Assembly (NCBI RefSeq): GCF_009870785.1
Contig: NZ_WTWX01000005.1
Coordinates: 186,001-250,000 of the forward strand
From: Paenibacillus sp. An7
GTDB taxonomy: Bacteria; Bacillota; Bacilli; Paenibacillales; Paenibacillaceae
DNA: 64,000 nt
Reading direction: 5' to 3'
Both the position numbers and the translations under genes were made by a program. The notes under the pieces are model-generated. The model did no database searches. It saw nothing but the letters and a program-made list of their open reading frames with translations, and was not told the DNA's origin. Shown piece by piece: positions 52,275 through 62,755 of this stretch. Position 1 is the stretch's first letter, and the number at the start of each line of letters is the position of its first letter.

Positions 52275-55061
52275 TTATGCTGAAAATTTTGTACTTTTTG
52301 GTGTGTACCCGCTTGTAGCCAGCCTGCGCCGATTTTTCCGGCCTCCCCATACGCTTCCTGCACCAAGCAAGAATGTTGGGATTCCTGCAGCTACGATAAC
52401 AAGTGCCCATTCTCTCAAATCAAGCGCCGTAGTCTTAAAAATCGGCTGGAGCTGAGGTGTATACATGACGCCTAACAGCAGTACTACAGAGGAAATAACG
52501 GCAAACACCAAATATTTGTTCTGCAGCGGGTTTCGGTGAAAGATAGATCTTGAACTTCGGCAGTCAAAAACATGAATGAGCTGCGCCATAACCAGTGTTG
52601 CAAAAGCCACGGACTGTGCTTTCACCAGATGAGCAGGATTATGCGGATCTATGCGAAGCGTAATCCAGAATGCAGCAAGTGTGCATAATCCAATCAGCAC
52701 GCCGCGGCTGATAATTTTCCAGCCCAATCTCCTCGCAAAAATATTTTCTTTTGCTGAACGCGGCTTATGTTCCATTAAATCCTTCTCCGCCTGATCCACA
52801 CCGAGCGCCATGGCCGGGAGCCCATCGGTAACCAGGTTCACCCAAAGAATCTGTATCGGAAGAAGCGGAAGCGGAAGACCTGCCATCATCGCAAAAAACA
52901 TCGTCAAGATTTCACCTACATTTGATGCGAGCAGATAACGGATGAACTTCCGGATATTTTCGTAGATGTTTCGCCCTTCTTCAATTGCTGCTACAATCGT
53001 AGAAAAGTTATCATCACTAAGAATGAGTGCCGAAGCTTCCTTCGTAACATCCGTTCCGGTAATCCCCATCGCAATCCCAATATCTGCGGCCTTAATTGCC
53101 GGCGCATCATTTACACCATCACCTGTCATCGCGACGACATGCCCTTTTCGCTGTAATGACTTCACAATTCGAAGCTTATGTTCCGGTGATACTCTCGCAT
53201 ACACATAGATCTGATCCACTTCTTTATCGAGGTCGTCGTCACTAAACTGAGTTAACTGCTGTCCTGTCATCACTTTCCCGCCGCGAGGCAAAATACCGAG
53301 CTGATGTGCAATCGCTTCTGCAGTAAGAGAATGATCACCTGTAATCATGACTGTCTTAATTCCAGCTCTTCTACAAGTCGCAATTGCATCTCTTGCTTCT
53401 TTACGCGGTGGATCAATCATGCCGGCAAGTCCGACAAATACAAGCTGGCTTTCTGCCTTACACTCATCGTGTACCTGTTCTTCCGGTCTCACTTCACGAT
53501 AAGCCATGCCCAGCACTCGAAGTGCAGAACTCGCCATTTTCTCATTCGCCTGAATTACTTGCTGCCGGATCGCTGAGGTAAATGGAATGACTTTGTCATC
53601 CCATAAAATATAGACACATTCCTTAATAAGTACATCTGGTGCACCCTTTGTAAAAATAAGTCTTCCTCCCTGATGTTTCATCAGCACGGACATCAGTTTG
53701 CGTTCGGAATCAAAAGGAAACTCCTGAGCTCGCTCATATAGTCCAGATAGGCTTTGAGGAGACATTCCAAGCTTAGAGGCTAAGGTAACAAGCGCGCCCT
53801 CTGTAGGATCTCCTTTTAGTATCCATTCTGTTTCCTCATTGCTTTTTTTATTACGCGTGTCCTGAACCGGTACTTCCTCAATAAGTGCGTTGTTGCATAA
53901 ACTGCTGACTTGAAGAAGTCTGCGCAAGGATTGATCATTCTTCAGATCTACTACATGATCTTGAAGTGTAATATGACCTACCGGTTTATAGCCCTCTCCT
54001 GTTACTTTGAGCTGCCTTCCGCCCTGCCACACATCTGTTACTGTCATTTTGTTCTGAGTTAAGGTTCCTGTCTTGTCTGAACAGATAACAGAAGCTGAAC
54101 CAAGCGTTTCTACAGACGGAAGCTTACGAACAATTGCTTTTCGTTTGATCATCCGCTGTACACCAAGCGCAAGTGCGATAGTAACAATAGCAGGCAATCC
54201 TTCTGGTATCGCGGCAACCGCAAGACTTACACCCGCGAGGAACATCCCCACGGCAGGCTGTCCATGTAAAATACCAGCTACGACAACGAGTACCGTAAGA
54301 ACCAGGGATACGATGATCAGGATCTTCCCAAGTTGTTCCAGACGGTGCTGGAGCGGTGTTTCCTGTGCTTCTGTATTCTGTATGAGGTCTGCAATTTTCC
54401 CCATTTCAGTATCCATTCCCGTACGAATGACGACCCCTTTCGCCGTTCCCCTCGTAACCATGGTTCCCATGAAGCCAACATTCTTGAGGTCTCCAAGTGG
54501 AAGATCTTCTTGCTCAATGACACTGCTGTGTTTACTTACAGGTACAGATTCGCCGGTTAAAGCAGATTCTTCCACGTCACAGTTACTTGTCATGATAAAC
54601 CGGATATCCGCAGGTATACGGTCTCCGCTTTCTAGAAGAATAATATCGCCCGGTACAAGGTTTTTAGCCGGGATTTGTTCTACTTTTCCACCCCTCAGCA
54701 CTTTTGACGTGGGAGCTGATAATTTTTTCAGTGCGCTAAGAGAACGTTCTGCTCTGAATTCCTGAATAAATCCGAGAATTCCGTTTAATAAAATGATAGC
54801 AATGATCGTTATTGCATCCAGGTATTCACCCAGCAATCCGGATAACAGCGTAGCTCCTACCAAGACAAGCACCATAAAATCTTTAAACTGATTTAGAAAA
54901 AGGGTGATTGGAGAAATTCCTTTTCCTTCTGACAGCTCATTTGGTCCTGACTTCTTCTGCCGGTTTGCTGCCTCATCCTTGGTTAGACCTAGCTGCGGCT
55001 CCACATCTAATTCTGACTTTAGTTCGTCTGCACCCATCTGATGCCACTTCTTCTGTTCCAT
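52275..55061 (-). CDS. P-type calcium-translocating ATPase (YloB-like, SERCA type)
   Basis: 928 residues with about ten membrane helices. Phosphorylation site [22 protein letters not shown] loop [11 protein letters not shown], helix 4 [18 protein letters not shown] (PEGL Ca site), hinge [21 protein letters not shown], helix 6 [13 protein letters not shown]. Pumps Ca2+ out of the cell; B. subtilis YloB acts during spore formation. N-terminal cation ATPase domain begins [28 protein letters not shown] lies upstream of the ATG. The yloA-yloB neighbourhood is conserved (divergent rqcH next door). Confidence 0.95.
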   Translation of the reverse strand: MEQKKWHQMGADELKSELDVEPQLGLTKDEAANRQKKSGPNELSEGKGISPITLFLNQFKDFMVLVLVGATLLSGLLGEYLDAITIIAIILLNGILGFIQEFRAERSLSALKKLSAPTSKVLRGGKVEQIPAKNLVPGDIILLESGDRIPADIRFIMTSNCDVEESALTGESVPVSKHSSVIEQEDLPLGDLKNVGFMGTMVTRGTAKGVVIRTGMDTEMGKIADLIQNTEAQETPLQHRLEQLGKILIIVSLVLTVLVVVAGILHGQPAVGMFLAGVSLAVAAIPEGLPAIVTIALALGVQRMIKRKAIVRKLPSVETLGSASVICSDKTGTLTQNKMTVTDVWQGGRQLKVTGEGYKPVGHITLQDHVVDLKNDQSLRRLLQVSSLCNNALIEEVPVQDTRNKKSNEETEWILKGDPTEGALVTLASKLGMSPQSLSGLYERAQEFPFDSERKLMSVLMKHQGGRLIFTKGAPDVLIKECVYILWDDKVIPFTSAIRQQVIQANEKMASSALRVLGMAYREVRPEEQVHDECKAESQLVFVGLAGMIDPPRKEARDAIATCRRAGIKTVMITGDHSLTAEAIAHQLGILPRGGKVMTGQQLTQFSDDDLDKEVDQIYVYARVSPEHKLRIVKSLQRKGHVVAMTGDGVNDAPAIKAADIGIAMGITGTDVTKEASALILSDDNFSTIVAAIEEGRNIYENIRKFIRYLLASNVGEILTMFFAMMAGLPLPLLPIQILWVNLVTDGLPAMALGVDQAEKDLMEHKPRSAKENIFARRLGWKIISRGVLIGLCTLAAFWITLRIDPHNPAHLVKAQSVAFATLVMAQLIHVFDCRSSRSIFHRNPLQNKYLVFAVISSVVLLLGVMYTPQLQPIFKTTALDLREWALVIVAAGIPTFLLGAGSVWGGRKNRRRLATSGYTPKSTKFSA

Positions 55062-55325
55062 ATTCCAAGGTTCCCCTCCCGCTCTTTAGTCCTGTGCCTG
55101 TCCAGCTTTTCTTACATGTGTGCATTGCATCAGTCAAAATGTCACTTGTCTAATGCCGGACAAACTTCTAAAACTACTGTATTCGGACAAGTGGGGAAAT
55201 ATCACACAAAGAGGGCTCTTAAGTTTTTGTTCAAACTATGGCATGATAGATGGAGAAGAAATGTACAAAAGAGGAAACATGAAATATAAAAAACTAACCT
55301 GATACAAGATAGGAGAACATAGATT

Positions 55326-57065
55326 ATGGCATTAGACGGAATTGTCGTTCGTTCTATCGTGCATGAGCTTCAAGTGCTCATTGGCGGACGCATGAGTAAA
55401 ATACACCAACCTAACAGTCGCGATATTGTGATTAGTCTTCGAGCAGGGCGGGAAAATACCAAATTACTGATCTCAGCTAGTCCTACTTATCCGCGTGTTC
55501 AATTCACAAAACAGACGTTTGTGAATCCACCAGAAGCACCCATGTTCTGTATGCTGCTTCGCAAACACTGCGAAGGAGCTATCATTGAGAACATTAGCCA
55601 AGTCGGCATGGAAAGAATTATTCATATCGATGTTCGGCAACGGGACGAAATCGGCGATGTTTCCACGAAGAAAATTATTGTTGAGCTGATGGGCAGACAC
55701 AGCAATGTGATTTTGGTAGACCCTTCCACAGGCAATATTTTAGATGGAATCCACCATGTGACGCCTGCGATCAGCAGTTACCGTGTCATTATGCCTGGAT
55801 TCTCCTACATGGAACCTCCACAGCAGAATAAGGAAAATCCGCTCATCGCAAATCGTTCTTCCTTTGCAACATATGAGAACTATGAAGGAAGTGCATCGAA
55901 ATGGCTGGTAGAAACTTTCAGCGGACTCAGCCCGCTGATTGCAGAAGAGATTGCATTCCGCGGCAAACAGAATGATCCAGAAGCAGTACGGGACACAGAA
56001 CAACTGTGGAATGGTTTCTCTGAAGTGATGAATCTTGTATCTGGCAACAAGTTCACGCCCGTCATTGCAACGAATGCAAAAGAGAAAATGGTTTTTTCCG
56101 CCATTCCTCTTACTCACCTGAATGAGAATCAAACTTATGATTCAATGAGTGCATGTATGGAAGATTACTATGGGGAAAAAGCAGAACGGGACGTTGTCAA
56201 ACAGAAAGTCAGTGACCTCCTTCGGTTCCTGCAAAATGAACGTAATAAAAACATTAAAAAACTAGATCATCTGAATGCAGATCTTGCAGAAGCGGATGAT
56301 GCCGATCAGTACCGAATTTACGGTGAACTGCTGTTTTCTTCTCTTCATGCCGTTCAAAAAGGAGATAAAGAAGCCGTTCTTACGAATTTCTATGATGAAA
56401 ATCAAGCGGAAGTACGCATCCCGCTGGACCCGCTTCTGACTCCATCCGATAATGCTCAGCGTTATTTTAAGAAATACAATAAATACAAAAACAGCCTGCA
56501 GATCATTGAGGAGCAGCTGATCAAAACGCGCGAAGAGATCATGTACATGGACAACTTATTACAGCAGCTGGCTTCTGCATCCATAAACGATGTCGAAGAG
56601 ATTCGGGAAGAACTGGTCTCTGAAGGATATCTTCGGGACCGTAATAAAAAAGGAAATAAAAAAAAGAAAAAGAAGAATCAACTTCCTTCTCTGCAAGTGT
56701 TCACGTCTTCGGATGGTACCGAAATTTACGTAGGCAAAAACAACCTGCAAAATGAATACTTGACGAATCGTCTGGCAAGTTCTAATGACACATGGCTTCA
56801 TACCAAAGACATCCCGGGCTCACACGTTGTCATTCGTTCCACCTCCTTCTCTGAGCAGACCTTGGAAGAAGCGGCCATGATTGCGGCTTATTACAGCCAG
56901 GCCAAAGAATCAAGCAGTGTGCCTGTGGATTATACAACCATCCGTCATGTGAAAAAACCGAGCGGTGCAAAACCCGGTTTTGTGATTTACGATAATCAAA
57001 AAACACTGTTTGTTACACCGAGTGAAGAGCTAATTAAACGGTTGCCTAGCCACATTAAGAATTGA
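55326..57065 (+). CDS. rqcH: RqcH (NFACT family) ribosome quality-control factor
   Basis: 579 residues. The NFACT-N domain starts MALDGIVVRSIVHELQ, with FVNPPEAPMFCMLLRKHCEGA and IVELMGRHSNVILVD. A helical and coiled-coil part (about 290-440) follows, then a lysine-rich stretch (KKGNKKKKKKNQ) and the NFACT-R domain (GKNNLQNEYLTNRLAS, DTWLHTKDIPGSHVVIRS). It binds stalled 50S subunits and recruits tRNA-Ala to add C-terminal alanine tails. Also annotated as fibronectin-binding FbpA. AGGAGA precedes the ATG. Confidence 0.95.
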   Translation: MALDGIVVRSIVHELQVLIGGRMSKIHQPNSRDIVISLRAGRENTKLLISASPTYPRVQFTKQTFVNPPEAPMFCMLLRKHCEGAIIENISQVGMERIIHIDVRQRDEIGDVSTKKIIVELMGRHSNVILVDPSTGNILDGIHHVTPAISSYRVIMPGFSYMEPPQQNKENPLIANRSSFATYENYEGSASKWLVETFSGLSPLIAEEIAFRGKQNDPEAVRDTEQLWNGFSEVMNLVSGNKFTPVIATNAKEKMVFSAIPLTHLNENQTYDSMSACMEDYYGEKAERDVVKQKVSDLLRFLQNERNKNIKKLDHLNADLAEADDADQYRIYGELLFSSLHAVQKGDKEAVLTNFYDENQAEVRIPLDPLLTPSDNAQRYFKKYNKYKNSLQIIEEQLIKTREEIMYMDNLLQQLASASINDVEEIREELVSEGYLRDRNKKGNKKKKKKNQLPSLQVFTSSDGTEIYVGKNNLQNEYLTNRLASSNDTWLHTKDIPGSHVVIRSTSFSEQTLEEAAMIAAYYSQAKESSSVPVDYTTIRHVKKPSGAKPGFVIYDNQKTLFVTPSEELIKRLPSHIKN

Positions 57066-57097
57066 TCTTACCTTACTATTTTTAAAAAAGAAGAATC

Positions 57098-57138
57098 AAA
57101 AAGCAGCGTTCCCTATACGATAGCGAACGCTGCTTTTT
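57098..57138 (+). terminator. terminator of rqcH
   Basis: AAAAAGCAGCGTTC, loop CCTATACGATAG, CGAACGCTGCTTTTT. Confidence 0.92.
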
Positions 57139-57141
57139 GGC

Positions 57142-57186
57142 GGCAAAAGACCCGTTAGCTAGTCTAAGGGTTTTTGCCATTTTTTA
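57142..57186. terminator. second hairpin, terminator of the PHP gene
   Basis: GGCAAAAGACCC and GGGTTTTTGCC pair; TTTTT follows on the plus strand and T-rich sequence on the minus strand. It overlaps the last bases of the minus-strand PHP gene. Confidence 0.6.
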
Positions 57187-58071
57187 TTTTTCAGAACTCT
57201 GCTCCTGTAGTTGACTGAGAACAGAAGCACTTACGGTCACGCTGCCGAGATCCCCGTGGAATACAACTCCTTGTCTCGAACCATGATAATCAGAACCGCC
57301 TGTTACTATCAGGCCGTACTGCTCAGCCATTGCAAGATATCGCTTTTCCTCTTCGGGACCGTGATCTGAATGGTAAACTTCAATCCCCGCCGGATGACCA
57401 TGTTCAATTATTTTTCGAACGAGTTCATCGTCGCCATAAAGTCCAGGGTGAGCAAGCACCGGCGTACCGCCTGCAGCTCTAATCCAGGCAAATGCATCTT
57501 CTGGTGTCACCCGCGGAACACTGACAAATCCCGGTTTACCTTCTGCTAAATAAAGATCGAAAGCTTCCCGCATATCACTTACATATCCTTTTGCTACAAG
57601 CGTATCCGCAATATGTGGACGCCCAACAGTTTCATCCTTTTCCAGCGGTCGACCCATCTCTCGAATGACGTCTTCCATTGAAATGACGAGCCCAAGCTCA
57701 TTTAACTTTTCTAGAATAAGGATGTTCCGCTCCTCACGGGTTCTGCGCAGGGTTTCCAGTCTGTTGAGAAATTCAGCGTCATTTATATCCACGTAGTACC
57801 CAAGCACATGAATTTCTTTTCCCTCAAGTCTAGTACTGATCTCAACACCAGGAACAACCACGATTCCATATTCCTCGCCCGCTGCAAGTGCCTCTTCTAC
57901 GCCTGCCACCGTATCATGATCTGTAATCGCAACAGCAGCAAGACCTTTGTTAGAAGCGATGCGTACATTTTCTGAAGACGGCTGCATTCCGTCCGATGCC
58001 TGGCTATGCGTGTGAAGATCACATTTTCCATTCAAAAGTTCTACATTCACAGTTTCTTTTTCTTTATTCAT
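57184..58071 (-). CDS. PHP-domain phosphoesterase (RNase AM / TrpH-like)
   Basis: 295 residues from the ATG at 58071 (GGAGGC upstream). PHP metal-binding motifs: KCDLHTHSQASDG, VAITDHDTVAGVEEA, VPGVEISTRLEGKEIHVLGYYVD, PVLAHPGLY, GIEVYHSDHG and TGGSDYHGS. The family includes 3',5'-nucleoside bisphosphate phosphatases and 5'-3' exonucleases such as RNase AM. It is not fused to a polymerase. Substrate by homology only. Confidence 0.87.
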   Translation of the reverse strand: MNKEKETVNVELLNGKCDLHTHSQASDGMQPSSENVRIASNKGLAAVAITDHDTVAGVEEALAAGEEYGIVVVPGVEISTRLEGKEIHVLGYYVDINDAEFLNRLETLRRTREERNILILEKLNELGLVISMEDVIREMGRPLEKDETVGRPHIADTLVAKGYVSDMREAFDLYLAEGKPGFVSVPRVTPEDAFAWIRAAGGTPVLAHPGLYGDDELVRKIIEHGHPAGIEVYHSDHGPEEEKRYLAMAEQYGLIVTGGSDYHGSRQGVVFHGDLGSVTVSASVLSQLQEQSSEK

Positions 58072-58138
58072 ACGAATGCCTCCTTTCCAATGCTTTGTCA
58101 TGCTTTATACAATATACACGGATTCTAGAAAACAAATC

Positions 58139-59071
58139 TTAAGATGTGCTTTGTCCTATCCTGCCGATCACGTCTAAATCCTGAGCATACTTTTTCAGAT
58201 AATTCAAAAAAGTAACGGCTGAGATGGGTAACATGGAAGACTTCGAATATACCTCATAGAATTCCCGTGAGAATGTAATATCTTTTAAATCAAGCACTTT
58301 TACAAGGCCGAGCGCCACTTCATGCTTCACAGAATAGGGTGAAATAATCGTAATTCCCACACCCGCTTCCACCGCAGATTTAATAGCCCCCGTACTGCCT
58401 AGTTCCATGACAGTATTTAGACTCGATGGTTCAATCCCTTTATCTTTCATCGCATCTTCCATCACTTGTCTCGTTCCCGATCCTTTTTCTCTTACGATAA
58501 ATGGATACTCCAGGATATCTTCAAGCTTTACCTCTTGCAAAAGAACGAGGGGATGCTGTGCAGGAACAATCAGTTTCAATTCATCATGCATCCCTGGCTC
58601 TACAATAAGATCTGGATGAGACAGCGGTGCCTCAATCATGCCAAAGTTCAATTGGTTTTTCATAATTCCTTCAACAATCTGTGTGGTATTCATTACATTC
58701 ATCACGATTGAGATATCCGGATACTTCTTGCCAAAAGGTCCGAGCAGTCTAGGTAGTACATACTCACCGATGGTTAGGCTCGCTCCAATTAATAGACGTC
58801 CCTGCAGCCTGTCTGTGTAGGCGGCTACCGCTTCATCCGTTTCACGAAATAACTCCATACTTCTCAGTGCATAAGGAAGCAGGGCCTCACCTGCTTCTGA
58901 AAGCTCTATCTTTTTAGTAGAACGATGAATTAATTTGGTTCCGAAATAATCTTCAAGTGATTGAATTTGCATCGTAACCGCAGGCTGCGTCATATGTAAA
59001 GCTTGACCGGCTGCCGAGAAACTCCCTTTTTCCGCAACTGTATAAAAGATATGTAATTGGTGGAAATTCAT
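58139..59071 (-). CDS. LysR family transcriptional regulator
   Basis: 310 residues from the ATG at 59071 (GGAGGGGAG upstream). The N-terminal winged HTH (MNFHQLHIFYTVAEKGSFSA, QALHMTQPAVTMQIQSLEDYFGTKLIHR) is followed by a two-lobed effector domain (GRLLIGASLTIGEYVLPRLL; FIVREKGSGTRQVMEDAM; AVEAGVGITIISPY). The lobes resemble CysB/CysL-type sensors, but the inducer is unknown and no divergent target gene is present. It lies 67 bases upstream of the PHP gene. Confidence 0.9.
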   Translation of the reverse strand: MNFHQLHIFYTVAEKGSFSAAGQALHMTQPAVTMQIQSLEDYFGTKLIHRSTKKIELSEAGEALLPYALRSMELFRETDEAVAAYTDRLQGRLLIGASLTIGEYVLPRLLGPFGKKYPDISIVMNVMNTTQIVEGIMKNQLNFGMIEAPLSHPDLIVEPGMHDELKLIVPAQHPLVLLQEVKLEDILEYPFIVREKGSGTRQVMEDAMKDKGIEPSSLNTVMELGSTGAIKSAVEAGVGITIISPYSVKHEVALGLVKVLDLKDITFSREFYEVYSKSSMLPISAVTFLNYLKKYAQDLDVIGRIGQSTS

Positions 59072-59143
59072 CGATACTCCCCTCCCTGGCCTTCCTCTTA
59101 TTGTAACCGAATTATACCAAAAAAAAGTGTGCAGCTTCTGCAC

Positions 59144-59187
59144 ACCTTCTTTACTACATTTACAAACCTTCTTTACTACATTTACAA
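59144..59187. repeat. exact 22-bp tandem duplication
   Basis: ACCTTCTTTACTACATTTACAA occurs twice without a gap (59144-59165 and 59166-59187) in the gap before the LysR gene. Confidence 0.9.
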
Positions 59188-59198
59188 TAAAGTCCTGC

Positions 59199-59636
59199 TT
59201 ATCTACGTTTACGGCTGTTCTTGACCAGTGTCATGCGCCTGGAATGACGCAACCAGGAATAATAAGTTTTGAGATCTCGAAGTTCCATCGTCTCCGACAT
59301 TCTTCCAAGAAACGTTACAATAATCATTTTGTGAAGGGGATTACCTGTAATATCATATTCACCGGGTAATTCTGCGAATTCCGCAACCACGACAAGATCG
59401 CCATCAATTAAATATACATCTTGTTCATTTCGATAGTAAGGTGAGATCCTGTTCTGTTTGAGGCATTCCCAAAGCCATGCTGCAATGTTCTCAAAATCAT
59501 TATTATCTTGTCTGACTCGGTCAACATATCGAAGTTTCGCATGGTTCGTTATGACAATGTCAGCCACTCTTTTATCACCCAAAGCCACAAAAAAAGGTTC
59601 ATAGGTGCTCCAACGCTGCATTAACTTGTCACGCAT
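59199..59636 (-). CDS. conserved-looking protein of unknown function
   Basis: 145 residues, soluble and basic at the C-terminus (WLRHSRRMTLVKNSRKRR). The middle (HAKLRYVDRV, DVYLIDGDLVVVAEFAELPG, HKMIIVTFLGRMSET) looks like a small alpha/beta domain, reminiscent of toxin-like or RelE-type folds, but no family can be named. The ATG at 59636 has GGAGAG upstream. It stands alone between the LysR and ylbG genes. Confidence 0.65.
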   Translation of the reverse strand: MRDKLMQRWSTYEPFFVALGDKRVADIVITNHAKLRYVDRVRQDNNDFENIAAWLWECLKQNRISPYYRNEQDVYLIDGDLVVVAEFAELPGEYDITGNPLHKMIIVTFLGRMSETMELRDLKTYYSWLRHSRRMTLVKNSRKRR

Positions 59637-59818
59637 GGGATATCACTCTCCACAAGATAGGTCTTTCTATCTACATATTTATCCAATATATTACATCATT
59701 AGTCCCGGAATCTCAAGTTGAAAATTAAGATCCTGTCTCCATAAATCCTAAATCCTGTAATTTTGAATAGCAGAGCTAAGTCACTAGCACTATTTATTCA
59801 TACTCATATAAAATAACA

Positions 59819-59843
59819 GGAGCGACCAAAGGCAGGCCGCTCC
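59819..59843 (-). terminator. hairpin downstream of ylbG
   Basis: GGAGCG and CGCTCC pair around a purine-rich loop. On the minus strand TGTTATTTTA follows. It is a probable, weak terminator of ylbG. Confidence 0.55.
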
Positions 59844-59886
59844 AATCTATAATCTATTCAAAAAGTCAGCATATACCTAGCATTCG

Positions 59887-60156
59887 TTAACCGATACCGC
59901 CATAAAAGCTGGTCTTATCCGGAACATCTTTACTATACTCCGTCTTAATTTCATTACGATAAGATCGTTCTATTTTACGTACATAAGAGAGTTTACGTAC
60001 GTTCTTCATTATATCTTCCGCGCGTTCCGCATTCACATACATTACGACATAATGCATTTTTTTAGAAATATAATGTACGGTTCCATACTTGTCTAAGTTG
60101 CGCGCTGCTTTTACATCACTTACCCATATGATATATCCTGTTCGTTCCGCGAACAT
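59887..60156 (-). CDS. ylbG: YlbG family protein (DUF2129)
   Basis: 89 residues: RTGYIIWVSDVKAARNLDKYGTVHYISKKMHYVVMYV, then VRKLSYVRKIERSYRNEIKTEY. This matches the small YlbG family, whose function is unknown. GAGGTG precedes the ATG. It follows ylbF, as in Bacillus, which suggests joint control. Confidence 0.88.
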   Translation of the reverse strand: MFAERTGYIIWVSDVKAARNLDKYGTVHYISKKMHYVVMYVNAERAEDIMKNVRKLSYVRKIERSYRNEIKTEYSKDVPDKTSFYGGIG

Positions 60157-60251
60157 GCGAATTTCACCTCTTTAGTAGGATTTGCATCTCTTTCTATCTA
60201 TTGCAAAATCCTCTTACCAGAATTCCATTCTGGTAAGCGATTCTATACATA

Positions 60252-60692
60252 TTAACCTCCGCAACCGCAGCTTCCACCGCCGCCGCATCCACCTTTTGGT
60301 GATGGGTTATTACTTGGTACCTTAATTGTGCTTGATACAGAGAAAGCAATCGTTTCAGACATTTGATGGAGCAGGCTGTCGAGCTGTTGCTCCGCTTCTT
60401 TAAAACGAATCACTTCTTCAAAAGTGTCCAGCTTATCTTCTACTGCCTTCACTTCATCCTTGGCACTGTGGAAGTTTGGATGGAAATGGCCAAAACGCTG
60501 GGTTTCAGCAAACAATTCCTTCTTATCTTCCAGCTTACGTACCCAATCTTGTATTTCTGGATTCGACTGAACCCGCTCTTTCCAATATAAATAATCTGAA
60601 ACCAACGTGGATTCGTTGATCATATCACCTAGTTCATAGGCGTAAGTCAACACTTGGGCCATATCGACCGTGTTAAGTTCAGATACGCTCAT
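60252..60692 (-). CDS. ylbF: YlbF/RicF family regulator with Cys-rich tail
   Basis: 146 residues from the ATG at 60692 (GGGATGA upstream; ATG 60701 also possible). Helical Com_YlbF domain: MAQVLTYAYELGDMINEST, WKERVQSNPEIQDWVRKLEDKKELF and KEAEQQLDSLLHQMSETIA. In B. subtilis RicF (YlbF), RicA and RicT form the Y-complex, which holds two 4Fe-4S clusters and steers RNase Y in competence, biofilm and sporulation. The tail here is GGCGGGGSCGCGG with three Cys residues, which could bind a metal or cluster. Confidence 0.88.
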   Translation of the reverse strand: MSVSELNTVDMAQVLTYAYELGDMINESTLVSDYLYWKERVQSNPEIQDWVRKLEDKKELFAETQRFGHFHPNFHSAKDEVKAVEDKLDTFEEVIRFKEAEQQLDSLLHQMSETIAFSVSSTIKVPSNNPSPKGGCGGGGSCGCGG

Positions 60693-60820
60693 GAAATTCA
60701 TCCCGATCTATAATAAAGTTCCACTTCTCCTGAAAATACGAAGAGTGGACTATAACCTATCATAACATACCCGATTGTTCATAAGAAGAGTTTTGTTCCT
60801 AAACCCTCTCAGGATTTTAC

Positions 60821-62755
60821 TTAAACTGGTAAAATTAGGATGAGATTTGTCCATTCAGCAGGCACAAGTGTACGCTGCTCAGCTACTTTTCTAGATGGAT
60901 CAGGAAGCAGCCAACCGTTTACGGACCATGGTTCACCTTTTCCAATTGATTCTGGAATGAACTCCTGCCTCTCTCCCTCCAACTCCACTCCCATTCGGGT
61001 GCACCAGTTGATGGCCTGCTGTACCAGCTGTTTCGCTGTAGATGGATGGTACTCTCTCCATTCACTTACCCACATCTTCGGTACTTCTGTTATGTCTGGC
61101 ATAATCGAGGCCTCATCCCGATCCTCCCGGACCCCTTCATAGTAATGCAGGTTTCGGCCTGTGTATACAAATCCCTGCCTTCCTTCTTCATTAAAATGGA
61201 TAAATGGATTCTCCTCTACAGAGGACAGCATGACCTCGTCTTCTATCGAAACAGCCGGATAACTCCGTTCTTCTGTATCGATTCCTTTAACTGCCTTCGC
61301 CGGGGTGAGCCCCATCAGCGTTAGTCGCTTTCTTACTTCCGTCAATTTGTCACGCTCCAGTACGAAATGCAGCGGCCCAATTCTTTGTAAAGACCCATTC
61401 CAGGATGGATATGATTCAATTTGATCTGCATCCTGCTTATTTTCTGTGCTCAGCAGTATAACTTGGGAAAAAGAAGTTCTTCCGAGTTCACTTCCCCATT
61501 GTTTCAGTGCCAAGAGAACATTCTCAGGAATCGATCCTTGTGCATACCGAGTCAGCCATGTAAGCACCAAGGAGGGAGTAATCCCCACTTCTGCACCTTC
61601 ACTGAGTCGCTCTCGCGTCAGCTTATAGATGGTCATATGATCTCGCACTGTAAGGTCTGCACAGCCTTCTAACATCCACCTTATAGAATAAGGCGCATCT
61701 GGAGGAACAATCACTTCAAAATCGGGCTGAACATAGATAGCTGGCTCTGTATATTGCTCTATATACTGCTCCGTATCCTCCGATTTATAATGGATAGGAT
61801 TCGTCCACCGGAAGTATAAAGTCTCATCCGAAGCTGTAGATTTTCCTGTATCTCCATAACCAAACGCAGCGAGCAACGTGACCCATCCTATTGCATAACT
61901 TTGGAATTCAGAAAGATCTTGTTCATCAATGATACGGGCCTGTACAAACCGCCGACAGATCTGATCTATGCTCAGCCACTTCCCGGCATCTTTCCGGCTA
62001 AGTAGGGTCAACAGATAGCGATAATGCTGTAATCCAGCTTCTCCCGCGCTATAGCGCTCCATAATGGCAGTATAGATATTTCTCTCCATTTGATTCCTAT
62101 CTAACTGCACCCAGCGGCTAACGTAGGATTCGTCCAGTCCGATTTCTGCCTCGTATTTCTTAGCGAGTCCGAGCGTAAACACTAAATCTAGAAGCACGGC
62201 TACTTGTACAGGATATATCTCCGGATGGGCATAGGATAATTTCAACAATTGAAAATCCGAACTTTTTAATACCGTTATATTTTCAATTTTGGATATCGCT
62301 TTTTTATGTATCGTCCCTTTTGCTGTCAGCGGAACACCGTGAATCGCAATGTAAGACAGCAGGTGAAGTATTTCCCCTGCAATGTTTGGTCTTGCTTCCA
62401 TAGCAACTTGTATGTTTCCAGATGAGCTGGGTGAAATATCACTCATTCCATCCATTTCATCAACAAATAAGGGCAGCACATATTTCTCTGTCAAAAAGTA
62501 ATGATGCCGGAAAGGGATAAAGTAAATATGTTCTCCCCATGTTTTTTTGGCAGCATCGATTGAGCCCTTTTTACGCAAACCATATAATGCAAGATCCACC
62601 TCAAGTCCGCTCATTTTCCCAGCAAATAAGCTTTTAAGTTTCTCCATTTGAAATGGATTTCCGCCGAACTCTAAAAATGCAGCCTGTAGAAATTGAGCTT
62701 CATTCGCTGACCATTCTACATCTTCTAATGATGTTGTCGTTTTTTCATTCTTCAA
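60821..62755 (-). CDS. XPB-associated helicase-domain protein
   Basis: 644 residues, with no Walker A or other helicase catalytic motif. Its middle part (about 345-430) matches the Helicase_C_3 / XPB-Ssl2 N-terminal domain: AIYVQPDFEVIVPPDAPYSIRWML, CADLTVRDHMTIYKLTRERL, ITPSLVLTWLTRYAQGSIPENVL. The rest is helical. It overlaps the XPB helicase gene by four bases (ATGA), so the two are translated together. It is probably an obligate partner supplying the damage-recognition or DNA-binding part; that is inference. Confidence 0.75.
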   Translation of the reverse strand: MKNEKTTTSLEDVEWSANEAQFLQAAFLEFGGNPFQMEKLKSLFAGKMSGLEVDLALYGLRKKGSIDAAKKTWGEHIYFIPFRHHYFLTEKYVLPLFVDEMDGMSDISPSSSGNIQVAMEARPNIAGEILHLLSYIAIHGVPLTAKGTIHKKAISKIENITVLKSSDFQLLKLSYAHPEIYPVQVAVLLDLVFTLGLAKKYEAEIGLDESYVSRWVQLDRNQMERNIYTAIMERYSAGEAGLQHYRYLLTLLSRKDAGKWLSIDQICRRFVQARIIDEQDLSEFQSYAIGWVTLLAAFGYGDTGKSTASDETLYFRWTNPIHYKSEDTEQYIEQYTEPAIYVQPDFEVIVPPDAPYSIRWMLEGCADLTVRDHMTIYKLTRERLSEGAEVGITPSLVLTWLTRYAQGSIPENVLLALKQWGSELGRTSFSQVILLSTENKQDADQIESYPSWNGSLQRIGPLHFVLERDKLTEVRKRLTLMGLTPAKAVKGIDTEERSYPAVSIEDEVMLSSVEENPFIHFNEEGRQGFVYTGRNLHYYEGVREDRDEASIMPDITEVPKMWVSEWREYHPSTAKQLVQQAINWCTRMGVELEGERQEFIPESIGKGEPWSVNGWLLPDPSRKVAEQRTLVPAEWTNLILILPV

